Shown here piece by piece: positions 1-10,123 of a stretch of 64,000 nt of DNA. Made by a program: the position numbers and the translations under genes. The notes under the pieces are model-generated. The model had not been told where the DNA came from. It did no database searches and saw nothing but the letters and a program-made list of their open reading frames with translations. The stretch spans positions 496,001 through 560,000 of the forward strand of contig NZ_JAROAV010000028.1 in NCBI RefSeq assembly GCF_029439465.1. The letters are read 5' to 3'. This DNA is from Luteipulveratus flavus. GTDB taxonomy: Bacteria > Actinomycetota > Actinomycetes > Actinomycetales > Dermatophilaceae. Numbering within the stretch: the stretch's first letter is position 1; each line of letters opens with the position of its first letter.

Positions 1-854
1 TGCATCCGCCGGAGCAGGGCGATCAGCTCCTTACGCCGTTCGGGTGAGACGCCGGGCGGCGCGAGAACGCCGCGCCAGTTGGTGAAGCTCAGGTTCACCC
101 CGGCCTCCTTCAGCGTCGGCGCGTCGATGCCCGCCACCCGCTTGTCGCCGGAGACCGCGAGCACCCGGATCTGACCGCTCTTGATCTGCTCGGAGAACTC
201 CCCGAGCCCCGTGGTCGCGATGTCGATCTTGGAGCCGAGCAGGGCGGGCAGCAGCTCGCCACCGCCGTCGTAGGAGATGAAGTTGACCTTCTTGGGGGTC
301 ACGCCGACCGTTCGGGCGAGCTCCATCGGGAACAGGTGGTCCGGACCACCCGGAGCGGAGCCACCGCCGACGCGCAGCTTGCCCGGGTTCTTCTTCCAGG
401 CGGCGACGACGTCGTCGATCGTCTTGTACGGCGAGCCCTTGGGGACGACGACGCCTTCCTGGTCCTCGATCAGCCGGGCCAACGGCGTCGCCTTGGAGGC
501 GCGGGCGTCCGACTTGTTCGTGAACGTCGCCCCGACCACGCCGAGACCCATGGTCATCAGCAGGTCCTCGTTGCCCTTCTCGTTCTTCAGTCGGGACATC
601 GCGACCGTCCCGCTGGCGCCGATCACGTTGAAGACCTCGAACCGGCCGGTGATGTCGTCGTCCTCCATCACCCGTACGGCGGTGCGGCCGGTGACGTCGT
701 ACCCGCCGCCGGGACTGTTCGGGATCATCATCCGCAGCCGGGTCGACCCGGCGTCGTCGCCGCGGGTCACACCGCACGACGACAGCGGCAGGACCGCCGC
801 GACGGTCATCGCCGTGACCGCCAGGAAGCGGCGTCTGGACGGGGGGTTCATCAT
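1..854 (-). CDS. tctC: Tripartite tricarboxylate transporter substrate-binding protein (TctC/Bug family), 3' end outside window
   Basis: Extracytoplasmic solute receptor of a TctABC-type carboxylate importer. The N-terminus MMNPPSRRRFLAVTAM carries a twin-arginine motif (SRRRFLA) followed by the lipobox-like LPLSSCG, so it looks like a Tat-exported lipoprotein. The body has the family pattern: IPNSPGGGYD near the mature N-terminus, later GGGSAPGGPDH, and ISYDGGGELLPALLGSKIDI. The gene runs off the left edge, so its C-terminus is missing; tctB and tctA would be expected further left. It is divergent from the kinase operon at 952, which likely controls it, as TctDE/CitAB-type systems do. ATG codons at 854 and 851 are both possible. 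The family is clear; the ligand is unknown. Confidence 0.88.
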   Translation of the reverse strand, partial: MMNPPSRRRFLAVTAMTVAAVLPLSSCGVTRGDDAGSTRLRMMIPNSPGGGYDVTGRTAVRVMEDDDITGRFEVFNVIGASGTVAMSRLKNEKGNEDLLMTMGLGVVGATFTNKSDARASKATPLARLIEDQEGVVVPKGSPYKTIDDVVAAWKKNPGKLRVGGGSAPGGPDHLFPMELARTVGVTPKKVNFISYDGGGELLPALLGSKIDIATTGLGEFSEQIKSGQIRVLAVSGDKRVAGIDAPTLKEAGVNLSFTNWRGVLAPPGVSPERRKELIALLRRM

Positions 855-934
855 CGGACCTCTCGGGTAGCGCGGCACGCTGTGCAGGGCCGATAGTGGC
901 GCGCAGGTGTGGCGCAGGTCACCGTTGTGCACGC

Positions 935-954
935 AAAGGAGGTTGTGTTCTTTG
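935..954 (+). promoter_or_regulatory. Ribosome binding site that selects a TTG start for the histidine kinase
   Basis: AAAGGAGG at 935-942 is followed nine bases later by TTG at 952, in frame with the kinase. An upstream in-frame GTG (907) has no comparable Shine-Dalgarno sequence, and a TTG directly behind the motif (943) is too close. This supports 952 as the start. Confidence 0.6.
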
Positions 955-2592
955 TGGTCCTCCCGGCGGCACCGTCCGCTCTCCCTGGCACGGCAGTTCC
1001 TGCTGCTCCAGCTCGTCGTGCTCGGCCTCGTCCTCGCCGCGGTCGTCGCGATCACCGTGCAGCAGACCACCCAGGACTTCCGCAGCAGCCGCAGCAGCCG
1101 CCTGCTCGCCGTCGCGGAGAACCTCGCCGGTACGGGCGTCGTCCGCAGCGAGCTCGGCACCGACAGCACCCCGGACCGGCTGGCGCTCCAGCCCGAGATC
1201 GCGCGGGTGTCCAGCCTGTCCGGGGCCCGAGTGGTCCAGATCGTCGACCTGCGAGGGCGGGTCGTCGCCTCGTCCGATCCCCGCGACATGGATGCCGTCG
1301 CGACGCTGAGATCGCCTGTGAGCCAAGGACGTTCGTGGTCGGGTGACCTGACCGTCCAGCATCGGAAGATGGTCGGCGGGCAGGCGCCGGTCATCTGGGC
1401 ACAGGAGGGCGCCCCACCGCGAACGGTCGGCGCGGTGCTCGTGCTCGAGGAGTACCCGCCGTGGTGGGACCGCCTCACCGACGCCGTACCGGACCTGCTC
1501 CTCGTCCTCGGGATCGCCGCCGTGCTCGGGATGGCCGGCGCTCTCGTGCTGTCCCGCCTCATCCGTCGGCAGACCCGTGGCCTCGAGCCGGCCGAGATCG
1601 CCCATCTCGCCGACCACCAGGAGGCCCTGCTGACCGGCATCCACGAAGGCGTCGTCGGCGTGGGCCTGGACGGGACGGTGACGCTCGCTAACGCCTCCGC
1701 CCACCGGTTGCTGCACCTGCCCGGCGACCCGGTCGGTCGGCCGGTGCAGGAGGTGGTGCCGCACGCGGGCGTCGCCGACCTGCTGCTCGCGCAGGGCGAC
1801 AGCGAGAGCACGGTCATCGTGGTCGACGGCCGGGCCCTGGTCCTCAACCGCCGGCGCGCGTCGTACGAGGGACGCTCGGTCGGGACGGTCACGACCCTCA
1901 TGGATCGGAGCGACCTGATGTCGATGCAGAGCCAGATGTCGGCGCAGGCGAGCGTGACCGACGTGCTGCGGGCACAGACGCACGAGTTCGACAACCGGCT
2001 GCACACCATCTCCGGGCTGCTGCAGCTCGGCGAGTACGACGAGGCCGTCGCGCTCATCGACGAGGTCAGCCGGCGGCGTACCCGGATCAACGAGACGGTG
2101 ACGCAGCGGATCGCCGACCCGCGCGTGGCCGCGCTGCTGGTCGCCAAGATCACCTCGGCCGCGGAGGCCGGCGTCACCCTGTCGCTGGAGCCGGAGAGCA
2201 CGCTGCCGCGTCTCGCCCCGGGCCTCAGCGCGGACGTCGGCACCGTCCTCGGCAACCTCGTCGACAACGCGGTGGACGCCTCGCGAGCGAACTCGGGCCT
2301 GAAGGTGTCCACGCGAGTCACGTTGAGTGACAACGTCGTACGGGTCCGCGTCGCCGACACGGGGGCCGGCGTGGACGCCGTCGACATCGAGCGGATCTTC
2401 GAGCGCGGGTGGTCCACCAAGCCCTCCGGTCCGGCCGGCCGCGGCGTCGGGCTCGCCCTGGTCCAGGCGATCTGCTCACGACGCGGTGGCGACGTCGAGG
2501 CGGCGAACGGCGATCATGGGGCGGTTCTCACGGCGCGGCTGCCGGTCCGTCCCGGCCGTGACGTGGCCGCCGCCGACCAGGAGCACCCATGA
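952..2592 (+). CDS. CitA/DctS/DcuS-type sensor histidine kinase
   Basis: Membrane sensor kinase of about 546 residues. A transmembrane segment lies at residues ~16-36, then an extracytoplasmic sensor region, a second transmembrane segment at ~177-203, a PAS domain at ~215-320, and a SpoOB-like dimerisation helix HEFDNRLHTISGLLQ with the phospho-accepting His near 344. The HATPase domain has the N box (GNLVDNAVDAS, ~435) and the G box (GRGVGLALV, ~497). This layout is typical of carboxylate sensors. Its stop overlaps the next start by four bases. Divergence from tctC suggests it senses the transported carboxylate; the ligand is inferred only. Confidence 0.88.
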   Translation: MWSSRRHRPLSLARQFLLLQLVVLGLVLAAVVAITVQQTTQDFRSSRSSRLLAVAENLAGTGVVRSELGTDSTPDRLALQPEIARVSSLSGARVVQIVDLRGRVVASSDPRDMDAVATLRSPVSQGRSWSGDLTVQHRKMVGGQAPVIWAQEGAPPRTVGAVLVLEEYPPWWDRLTDAVPDLLLVLGIAAVLGMAGALVLSRLIRRQTRGLEPAEIAHLADHQEALLTGIHEGVVGVGLDGTVTLANASAHRLLHLPGDPVGRPVQEVVPHAGVADLLLAQGDSESTVIVVDGRALVLNRRRASYEGRSVGTVTTLMDRSDLMSMQSQMSAQASVTDVLRAQTHEFDNRLHTISGLLQLGEYDEAVALIDEVSRRRTRINETVTQRIADPRVAALLVAKITSAAEAGVTLSLEPESTLPRLAPGLSADVGTVLGNLVDNAVDASRANSGLKVSTRVTLSDNVVRVRVADTGAGVDAVDIERIFERGWSTKPSGPAGRGVGLALVQAICSRRGGDVEAANGDHGAVLTARLPVRPGRDVAAADQEHP

Positions 2593-3374
2593 CCGGCACG
2601 CCCCGCACGCACGACGGCGCGGTCATCGCCCTCCAGGACGACGCCACCGACGCGCCGCCCCTCCTGCTGCTGCCCGGGCAGGCGAGCTCGCACACCTGGT
2701 GGGACGACCTGCGCAACGGGTTGCGCCCGGCGTACCGCACCATCACCTTCGACTACCGCGGCACCGGCGACACCCAGGCGGACGAGGCCGGCTGGAGCAC
2801 CGCGCTGCTCGCGGACGACGCGGCGGCCGTCCTCGCGGCGTGCGGCGTCGAGCGCGCTCACGTGTACGCCACCTCGATGGGCGGGCGGGTCGCCCAGGAG
2901 CTGGCGCTGCGCCACCCCGACCTGGTCGACCGGCTCGTCCTCGCGTGCACCTCCCCGGGCGGCGCCGGCGCGCAGGAGCGCGACGCGGACGTACGCCGGC
3001 GGCTCGCCTCCCCCGACCCCGCCGCCCGCGACGCGGCCCTGCTCGACCTGATGTACACACCGGCACGCGCCCGCAGCGGCGCGCCCAGCAGGCTGCTCGG
3101 CGACCCGACGATGACGGCGCGGGCCCGTCAGCTGCACCTGCGCGCGAGTGCGGGCCACGACGCGTGGGACCGCCTGCCGCAGATCACCGCGCCCACCCTC
3201 GTCCTGCACGGCAGCGACGACCTGATGGCGCCGGCGTCCAACGCACACGCGATAGCCGGGCGCATCCCCGGCGCCCGCGCCGAGATCACGGAGGGCGGGC
3301 GGCACGGCTTCTTCGACGAGTTCAGCGCGACCGTCACGCCACGGGTCGCCGCGTTCGTCGGGGGCGCGTCGTGA
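2589..3374 (+). CDS. Alpha/beta hydrolase encoded inside the two-component operon
   Basis: Single-domain alpha/beta hydrolase of 261 residues, no signal peptide, so cytoplasmic. The oxyanion region reads LLLLPGQAS, the nucleophile elbow is YATSMGGR (Ser ~96; the usual first Gly is Ala), the acid lies near LVLHGSDDLMAP and the His in GGRHGFFDEF. It resembles lactonases of the PcaD / 3-oxoadipate enol-lactonase group, but the substrate cannot be read from sequence. It overlaps the kinase stop (ATGA) and the regulator start (GTGA), so the three products are probably co-translated. A hydrolase between kinase and regulator is unusual; it may process the sensed compound. Confidence 0.85.
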   Translation: MTGTPRTHDGAVIALQDDATDAPPLLLLPGQASSHTWWDDLRNGLRPAYRTITFDYRGTGDTQADEAGWSTALLADDAAAVLAACGVERAHVYATSMGGRVAQELALRHPDLVDRLVLACTSPGGAGAQERDADVRRRLASPDPAARDAALLDLMYTPARARSGAPSRLLGDPTMTARARQLHLRASAGHDAWDRLPQITAPTLVLHGSDDLMAPASNAHAIAGRIPGARAEITEGGRHGFFDEFSATVTPRVAAFVGGAS

Positions 3375-4060
3375 CGCGTCCGCTCACCGTCCTCGTCGTC
3401 GACGACGACTTCATGGTCGTGCGCGTCCACACGAAGTTCGTCGAGCGGGTGGAGGGGTTCGAGGTCGTCGCGACGGCGCGGACCGGCTCCGAGGCCCTCG
3501 ACTCGGTCCGGCGCCACCGTCCCGACCTGGTCCTGCTGGACGTCCACCTGCCGGACATGTCCGGCCTGGACGTGCTGCGCGCCCTGCGGGCGGAGGGCCT
3601 GGACGTGGAGGTGCTCATGGTGACCGCTGAGCGCGAGCTCGACAGCGTCCGGGCCGCGCGCCTCACCGGCGCCGTCGGCTACCTGGTCAAGCCGTTCTCC
3701 CAGGACGATCTCGCCGGCCGGCTGGAGGAGCTGCGTCGGCTGCGCCACCGGCTGCACGACGTCGAGGAGCCCGGGCAGGCCGACATCGACCAGGTCTTCG
3801 GCGGCGCGTCGTCGGCGGCGGCCGGTACCGGGCTGCCGAAGGGGCTGAGTGCGCAGACCGGCGAGCTGGTGCTGCGGTCGTTGCGCGAGCACGGCGAGCA
3901 GTCGGCCGCCGAGTGCGCGGACGCGCTCGGGCTGGCGCGCGTCACCGCACGGCGCTACCTCGAGCACTTCGTGGCGACCGGACGGGCGCACGTCCGGCAG
4001 CAGTACGGCCGCGTCGGCCGCCCGGAGCGCCTCTACAGCATCCCCACCGGCAAAAGTTGA
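3371..4060 (+). CDS. CitB/DcuR-type response regulator
   Basis: Response regulator of 229 residues starting at a GTG that overlaps the hydrolase stop. The receiver domain has acidic residues DDD at 11-13, the phosphorylation site in [11 protein letters not shown] (Asp57) and the conserved Lys in YLVKPFS (Lys107). A C-terminal helix-turn-helix (~165-229) contains [20 protein letters not shown], as in regulators of citrate, malate or fumarate uptake. The kinase at 952 is its likely partner and the divergent tctC its likely target. The last codons and stop lie inside the 68-base palindrome at 4042, which thus sits exactly at the 3' end of this operon. Confidence 0.88.
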   Translation: MTRPLTVLVVDDDFMVVRVHTKFVERVEGFEVVATARTGSEALDSVRRHRPDLVLLDVHLPDMSGLDVLRALRAEGLDVEVLMVTAERELDSVRAARLTGAVGYLVKPFSQDDLAGRLEELRRLRHRLHDVEEPGQADIDQVFGGASSAAAGTGLPKGLSAQTGELVLRSLREHGEQSAAECADALGLARVTARRYLEHFVATGRAHVRQQYGRVGRPERLYSIPTGKS

Positions 4061-4109
4061 TCGTCAGCACAGGCATACCTGTGCCGAGCACCAGCTTTTG
4101 CCGAGGGGG
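4042..4109. repeat. 68-base imperfect palindrome, copy 1 of a two-copy family
   Basis: Nearly perfect inverted repeat centred at 4075/4076: 27 or so of 34 positions pair. Each arm reads approximately CGGCAAAAGYTG then GTYGGCACAGGYAT towards the centre. The left arm includes the final codons of the response regulator. A related element lies at 18686-18755; all four half-sites share CGGCA followed by TGRTC and GCACAGGCAT-like words. It could act as a terminator or a protein-binding repeat; there is no T tract. The next gene (acs) starts 120 bases downstream. Confidence 0.75.
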
Positions 4110-4229
4110 GCGGACGAACGGGCAGGGACGCCGTCACCGGACGGTCCCAACGTGCGGGGAACGGTTGAACCCGTCGGCGGGGACGGGTTGAGTGTGGGCA
4201 GCACTTTTTCCGCTGACGAGGAGGTCGAC

Positions 4230-6218
<1,989 letters not shown>

Positions 6219-6265
6219 TCACCGCCCTCGCCGGTCGAGCCGGGCCGGAGCGCTAGCGGAGGTCC

Positions 6266-6305
6266 GTGTCGAGACCAGGTGCGCGCGTGCACCTGGTCTC
6301 GACAC
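6266..6305. terminator. Perfect 17-bp-stem hairpin between convergent genes
   Basis: GTGTCGAGACCAGGTGC (6266-6282) and its exact complement (6289-6305) enclose a six-base loop. It lies between acs and the opposing DUF4260 gene, where a bidirectional terminator is expected. Tandem copies of CTCGACCGGCGGGTGG follow at about 6328-6367. The words TCGAGAC and CCGGTCGAG recur near 51200-51330. Confidence 0.65.
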
Positions 6306-6373
6306 GTCTCGCCCCTGGGGGCTCGCCGGCTCGACCGGCGGGTGGGAGGGCTCGACCGGCGGGTGGTAGTCGG

Positions 6374-6784
6374 TCAGCCACGATCGGCCACCGCGACGTG
6401 GCGGCGGCCACGGATCCAGCCGTCGGCGTCCCGCAGGCCGTAGCCCGCCAGCCGGTCCACGGCGATGTGCAGCAGCCAGCCGAGACCGAGCACGAACCAC
6501 GGCACGAACGCGGCGTGGGAGATCGGCAGGAAGCACACCGCCACCGTCACCGCGAGGGCGACCTGCCACCGGTGCAGCAGGTTGTACGCCGGGACGGCGC
6601 GCGGAGCGAGCCGCCCCTGGCCAGACTCGCGCGGGTCGGATCCGATGGCCGCGAGGAAGGCCAGGTCGGGACCGATCAGCCCGAGTGCGCCGGTCGCCCA
6701 GGCCCATCCGCCGTACGTCAATGCCTCGAACCCGAGGAACGCCGCGAGCACGAGCGCCGCGACCGCCCAGGCCGCCCGTCTCAC
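6374..6784 (-). CDS. DUF4260 family integral membrane protein
   Basis: Small membrane protein of about 136 residues with four hydrophobic segments. The signature of the family is visible: YNLLHRWQVALAV in the middle and LLHIAVDRLAGYGLRDADGW near the C-terminus. The GTG start overlaps the stop of the upstream oxidoreductase (GTGA), so the two are co-translated and under the same TetR operator. Function unknown. A longer in-frame extension exists upstream, but it would lie inside the oxidoreductase gene and is not needed. Confidence 0.75.
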   Translation of the reverse strand: MRRAAWAVAALVLAAFLGFEALTYGGWAWATGALGLIGPDLAFLAAIGSDPRESGQGRLAPRAVPAYNLLHRWQVALAVTVAVCFLPISHAAFVPWFVLGLGWLLHIAVDRLAGYGLRDADGWIRGRRHVAVADRG

Positions 6785-7218
6785 ACCTGCTCCAGGCGGA
6801 AGACCGGGTGGTCGGGCAGGATCGCGAGCAGCTCGGCGTCCGAGGACTTCGCGGAGATGCCCTTCGGGAAGAACGCTCCGACCTCCCAAGCCCACTTCTT
6901 CAGGTAGTGGCGCAGTACCGGGACCGCCGGCTCACCGTGCACCTCCACGGCGCGGTACGTCGTCGCGCGCTGCCCGAGCCGCAGCGTCACCTCAGGGTTC
7001 TTGCGCGCGTTGCGCACCCAGTCGGTCTGCCCGCGCGGGGCGACGAGATGCGTCGCACCGTCGACCACCATGAGGTTGACCGGGGTGCGACGCGGCTGCC
7101 CGCTCTTGCGGCCGATGGTCTCGAGCTCTCGCGAGCCCGCGAGGCTCACTCCACGGCGCGCCAGCACTCCCACGAGCGAGTTGAAGATCCTGGTCATCCG
7201 GCCGACCTGCTGGGTCAT
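6781..7218 (-). CDS. Deazaflavin (F420)-dependent nitroreductase family protein (Ddn-like)
   Basis: Protein of 145 residues of the split-beta-barrel deazaflavin-dependent oxidoreductase family, which uses reduced F420 to reduce quinones or nitro compounds. Seen: LETIGRKSGQPRRTPVNLMVV, then HLVAPRGQTDWVRNARKNPEVTL, matching the Ddn fold core. GGAGGG precedes the ATG at 7218. It is divergent from a tetR gene, and the palindrome at 7240-7254 sits directly in its promoter region, so induction by loss of TetR binding is likely. The actual substrate is unknown. Confidence 0.85.
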   Translation of the reverse strand: MTQQVGRMTRIFNSLVGVLARRGVSLAGSRELETIGRKSGQPRRTPVNLMVVDGATHLVAPRGQTDWVRNARKNPEVTLRLGQRATTYRAVEVHGEPAVPVLRHYLKKWAWEVGAFFPKGISAKSSDAELLAILPDHPVFRLEQV

Positions 7219-7239
7219 GGTGCCCTCCGAGGCATTTGC

Positions 7240-7254
7240 GAGAGCAGTGCTCTC
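7240..7254. promoter_or_regulatory. TetR operator, site 1
   Basis: Perfect 15-base palindrome GAGAGCAGTGCTCTC, 22 bases upstream of the oxidoreductase start. The same core occurs at 7297-7309, before tetR. Paired identical palindromes between divergent genes are typical of an autoregulating TetR repressor. Confidence 0.75.
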
Positions 7255-7296
7255 TGTTTGATGTCGCCATCATGCACCCGCACGGCACAGAATGCA

Positions 7297-7309
7297 AGAG
7301 CAGTGCTCT
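7297..7309. promoter_or_regulatory. TetR operator, site 2
   Basis: AGAGCAGTGCTCT, identical to the core of the site at 7240-7254, centred 56 bases away and 40 bases before the tetR start. Its position would block the tetR promoter and allow autoregulation. Confidence 0.75.
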
Positions 7310-7349
7310 CTCTTGCGAGCACCGCTCTTGGATGGCACGCTCCCCTCCC

Positions 7350-8054
7350 ATGACGACAGACCCGCCCCGGACTGCCCGCGAGCGCGCTCGGCAGGAGGTC
7401 ATGGCGGCGATCCTGGAGGCCGGCCGCCGCGAGCTCGCCGAGCGCGGCGCGGACGGCCTCTCCCTGCGCGCGGTCGCTCGCGAGGTCGGGATGGTGTCGT
7501 CCGCGGTGTACCGCTACGTCGCGAGCCGGGACGACCTGCTCACCGCACTGATCAGCGAGGCGTACGGCGCGGTCGCCGACGCCGCCGAGCACGCCGCGTC
7601 CGCGCGGACCACGCCGGGGCGGCGATTCGTCCGGCTGTGCGGCGCGCTGCGCACCTGGGGTCAGGAGCACCCGCACGAGTACGCCCTGCTCTACGGCTCC
7701 CCCGTGCCCGGCTACCACGCACCGGAGGCCACCACCGACATCGCGACGCGTACGCCCCGCGCCGCCGCCGCGCTCGTGCAGGAGGCGTACGACGCGGGGA
7801 CGCTCGAGGTGCACGAGCCGGGACCGCCCCTCGGCCGGGTGCTCGCGGGGCAGTGCGCGGCGATGGGTGAGGCGCTCGGGATGAGCGTCCCCGAACCAGT
7901 GGTGCTGCGGCTGGCCCAGGCCTGGACGCAGGTTTACGGCGCGATCAGCTTCGAGCTGTTCGGGCAGCTGCGCAACACGTTCGACCCGGCCGACGCGTTC
8001 GCGGCGCACACGTTCGCGACTGCCGCGCGGCACGTCGGCTTCACCGACCTCTGA
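7350..8054 (+). CDS. TetR/AcrR family transcriptional regulator
   Basis: Repressor of about 234 residues. The N-terminal helix-turn-helix reads RRELAERGADGLSLRAVAREVGMVSSAVYRYVASRDDLLTALI in register (residues ~25-65), followed by a TetR_C-type ligand domain with RRFVRLCGALRTWGQEHP. The ATG at 7350 is preferred because upstream in-frame codons run through the operators; ATG 7332 would add six residues. It likely represses itself and the divergent oxidoreductase/DUF4260 pair through the palindromes at 7240 and 7297. The inducer is unknown. Confidence 0.88.
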   Translation: MTTDPPRTARERARQEVMAAILEAGRRELAERGADGLSLRAVAREVGMVSSAVYRYVASRDDLLTALISEAYGAVADAAEHAASARTTPGRRFVRLCGALRTWGQEHPHEYALLYGSPVPGYHAPEATTDIATRTPRAAAALVQEAYDAGTLEVHEPGPPLGRVLAGQCAAMGEALGMSVPEPVVLRLAQAWTQVYGAISFELFGQLRNTFDPADAFAAHTFATAARHVGFTDL

Positions 8055-8189
8055 CGCGTCCCGCGCTCGCACCAAGGACGGGCCGGCACCCGGACAACTA
8101 CGATGGGCGGTGGTGAGCCGGGAAGTCTGGTCGGCCGTCGCGAGCGCTCGCGGCGACACCGACACCCGACCCTTCGAAGGGGGCGACCG

Positions 8190-9497
8190 ATGGTCCTGCC
8201 GACTCCTCGCGCACCACGCCTGCTCAGCAGAGGCTCCTGGCCCGAGGCCCACCGGATCGCCGCCGCCCTACGCGCCGAGACGGTCGGCGGCGCCCTGCTG
8301 CTGGTCGCCGCCCTGCTGGCCGTGGTGTGGGCGAACACGCCGTGGCGCGACGGCTACACCGCCCTGCGCGACGCCCACGTCGGACCCGCGGCCCTGGGAC
8401 TCGACCTGAGCCTCGCCCACTGGGCGTCGGACGGGCTGCTCGCGATCTTCTTCTTCGTCGTCGGCCTGGAGCTGAAGCAGGAGTTCGTCGTCGGCGACCT
8501 GCGCGAACCGTCCCGCGCCGCCGTACCGGTCGTTGCGGCGGCGTGCGGCGTGGTCGTCCCGGCCGTCGTCTACACGGTCGTCAACATCGCCGCGGACGGC
8601 CGCCCGGCCGGCTGGGCGGTGCCGACGGCCACCGACATCGCTTTCGCGCTCGCCGTGCTCGCGGTGCTCGGGACCCACCTGCCGTCGGCGCTGCGGTCCT
8701 TCCTGCTCACGCTCGCGGTGGTCGACGACCTCATCGCGATCACCATCATCGCGATGTTCTTCACCGCCGACCTCGACCTGGTCGTGCTCGGTCTGGCGCT
8801 GCTGCCGATCGCGGCGTTCGGGGTGCTCGTGCAGCGCGGCGTACGCACCCCCTGGCTGCTCCTGCCCCTCGGCGTGCTGACCTGGGCGCTGGTGCACGGG
8901 TCCGGCATCCACGCCACCATCGCCGGCGTCGTCCTCGGGCTGCTGGTTCCCGTCCGCGATGCGCGCGGCGGCTCCGCGGACGGGTCCTCCTCGCACGCCG
9001 CGGACCTCGAGCACCGGCTGCGACCGCTGTCCGCCGGAGTCGCGGTACCGGTGTTCGCGTTCATGGCAGCCGGGGTCACCGTCGTCGACGGCGGGTTCGG
9101 CGACGCGCTGCGCGACCCGGTCACGATCGGCGTGGTCGCCGGCCTCGTCGCCGGCAAGTGCGTCGGTGTCCTCGGCGGGACGTTCCTGGTCGCGCGGTTC
9201 ACCCGCGCCGAGCTGAGCGACGACCTTGCCTGGTCCGACGTGCTCGGGCTCAGCCTGCTCGCCGGCATCGGGTTCACCGTCTCGCTGCTGATCGGGGAGC
9301 TGGCGTTCGGAACGGGCTCCGCAGCCGACGAGCACGTCAAGATCGGCGTCCTCGCCGGTTCGGTCCTGGCCGCGCTGCTCGCCGCCGTCGTGCTCCGGCT
9401 GCGCAACGCCACCTACCGGCGCATCGAGGAGTACGAGACCCGCGACGACGACGGCGACGGCGTACCGGACTGCTACGACCACCCGGCGCAGGCGTGA
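8190..9497 (+). CDS. nhaA: Na+/H+ antiporter NhaA
   Basis: Electrogenic sodium-proton antiporter of 435 residues with about twelve transmembrane segments. Family motifs visible: [22 protein letters not shown] near the first third, [18 protein letters not shown] (the substrate-site Asp pair region), [11 protein letters not shown], and [15 protein letters not shown] near the C-terminus. GAAGGGGG precedes the ATG at 8190. The C-terminal tail is hydrophilic and Asp-rich ([11 protein letters not shown]), resembling a short calcium-binding repeat; this is an addition beyond the usual NhaA end. Monocistronic as far as visible. Confidence 0.93.
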   Translation: MVLPTPRAPRLLSRGSWPEAHRIAAALRAETVGGALLLVAALLAVVWANTPWRDGYTALRDAHVGPAALGLDLSLAHWASDGLLAIFFFVVGLELKQEFVVGDLREPSRAAVPVVAAACGVVVPAVVYTVVNIAADGRPAGWAVPTATDIAFALAVLAVLGTHLPSALRSFLLTLAVVDDLIAITIIAMFFTADLDLVVLGLALLPIAAFGVLVQRGVRTPWLLLPLGVLTWALVHGSGIHATIAGVVLGLLVPVRDARGGSADGSSSHAADLEHRLRPLSAGVAVPVFAFMAAGVTVVDGGFGDALRDPVTIGVVAGLVAGKCVGVLGGTFLVARFTRAELSDDLAWSDVLGLSLLAGIGFTVSLLIGELAFGTGSAADEHVKIGVLAGSVLAALLAAVVLRLRNATYRRIEEYETRDDDGDGVPDCYDHPAQA

Positions 9498-9628
9498 TCT
9501 GGCCGTCCCACCGGCCCGTGATGTACACACCATGGGGACGCTCTCGCTTGCATCCGCGACCGATGGGTAGTGTCTGGGAAGCACCGGCACGGGCCGACGC
9601 CCGTGAAGCGACGTAACAGGAGGAAGCG

Positions 9629-10030
9629 ATGGCCATCAGCACCAACGGGTCCGAACGCACGCTCGGCCAGCTGGTCGCGGACGCCTCGACCGACCTCTCC
9701 GGCATCGTCAAGGGCGAGATCGACCTGGCCAAGCTCGAGATGAAGTCCGAGGTGAGCAAGGCCGGCAAGGGCGGCGGACTGCTCGCGGCAGCAGGGCTGT
9801 TCGCGCTGTACATGCTGATGTTCCTGCTGCTGGCAGCGGCCTGGGGCATCCACGCCGCCGGGCTCTCGCTGTGGCTCAGCCTGCTGATCGTCGCCGGCGT
9901 GCTGCTGCTCATCACGCTGATCCTGGCGCTGCTCGGGCGCAGCTCGTTGAAGAAGATGCGCGGCGGCCCGAAGAAGACCATCGCCAACGCCCAGCAGACC
10001 GTGAAGGCCATCAAGCCCGCCAAGGGCTGA
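9629..10030 (+). CDS. Phage holin family / Holin-X-like membrane protein
   Basis: Protein of 133 residues common in actinobacteria and annotated as putative holin-X. The N-terminus is a soluble helix (LGQLVADASTDLSGIVKGEIDLAKLEM), followed by two adjacent transmembrane segments (~50-75 and ~82-105) and a basic tail. AACAGGAGG precedes the start at good spacing. No phage genes are nearby, so a lytic role is unlikely; a housekeeping membrane role is more plausible but unknown. A strong terminator follows. Confidence 0.8.
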   Translation: MAISTNGSERTLGQLVADASTDLSGIVKGEIDLAKLEMKSEVSKAGKGGGLLAAAGLFALYMLMFLLLAAAWGIHAAGLSLWLSLLIVAGVLLLITLILALLGRSSLKKMRGGPKKTIANAQQTVKAIKPAKG

Positions 10031-10040
10031 CCCCACTTCA

Positions 10041-10070
10041 GACGCGGCGTCCCTCCGGGGACGCCGCGTC
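10041..10070. terminator. Hairpin terminator after the holin-like gene
   Basis: GACGCGGCGTCC and GGACGCCGCGTC form a perfect 12-bp stem around a six-base loop, ten bases past the stop codon. Confidence 0.75.
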
Positions 10071-10123
10071 GACGACCGCGACCTGGTGATCCCGCGCCCG
10101 GGCCGCAGGAGGATGCGCGGCCG

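Noticed and set aside
7236-7349. Longer N-terminus for the first TetR protein
   Set aside because: The extra codons run through both operator palindromes and have no similarity to TetR N-termini.
9629-10030. Prophage remnant because of the holin annotation
   Set aside because: This small membrane protein family is common as a housekeeping gene in actinobacteria; there are no other phage genes, integrase or att sites nearby.
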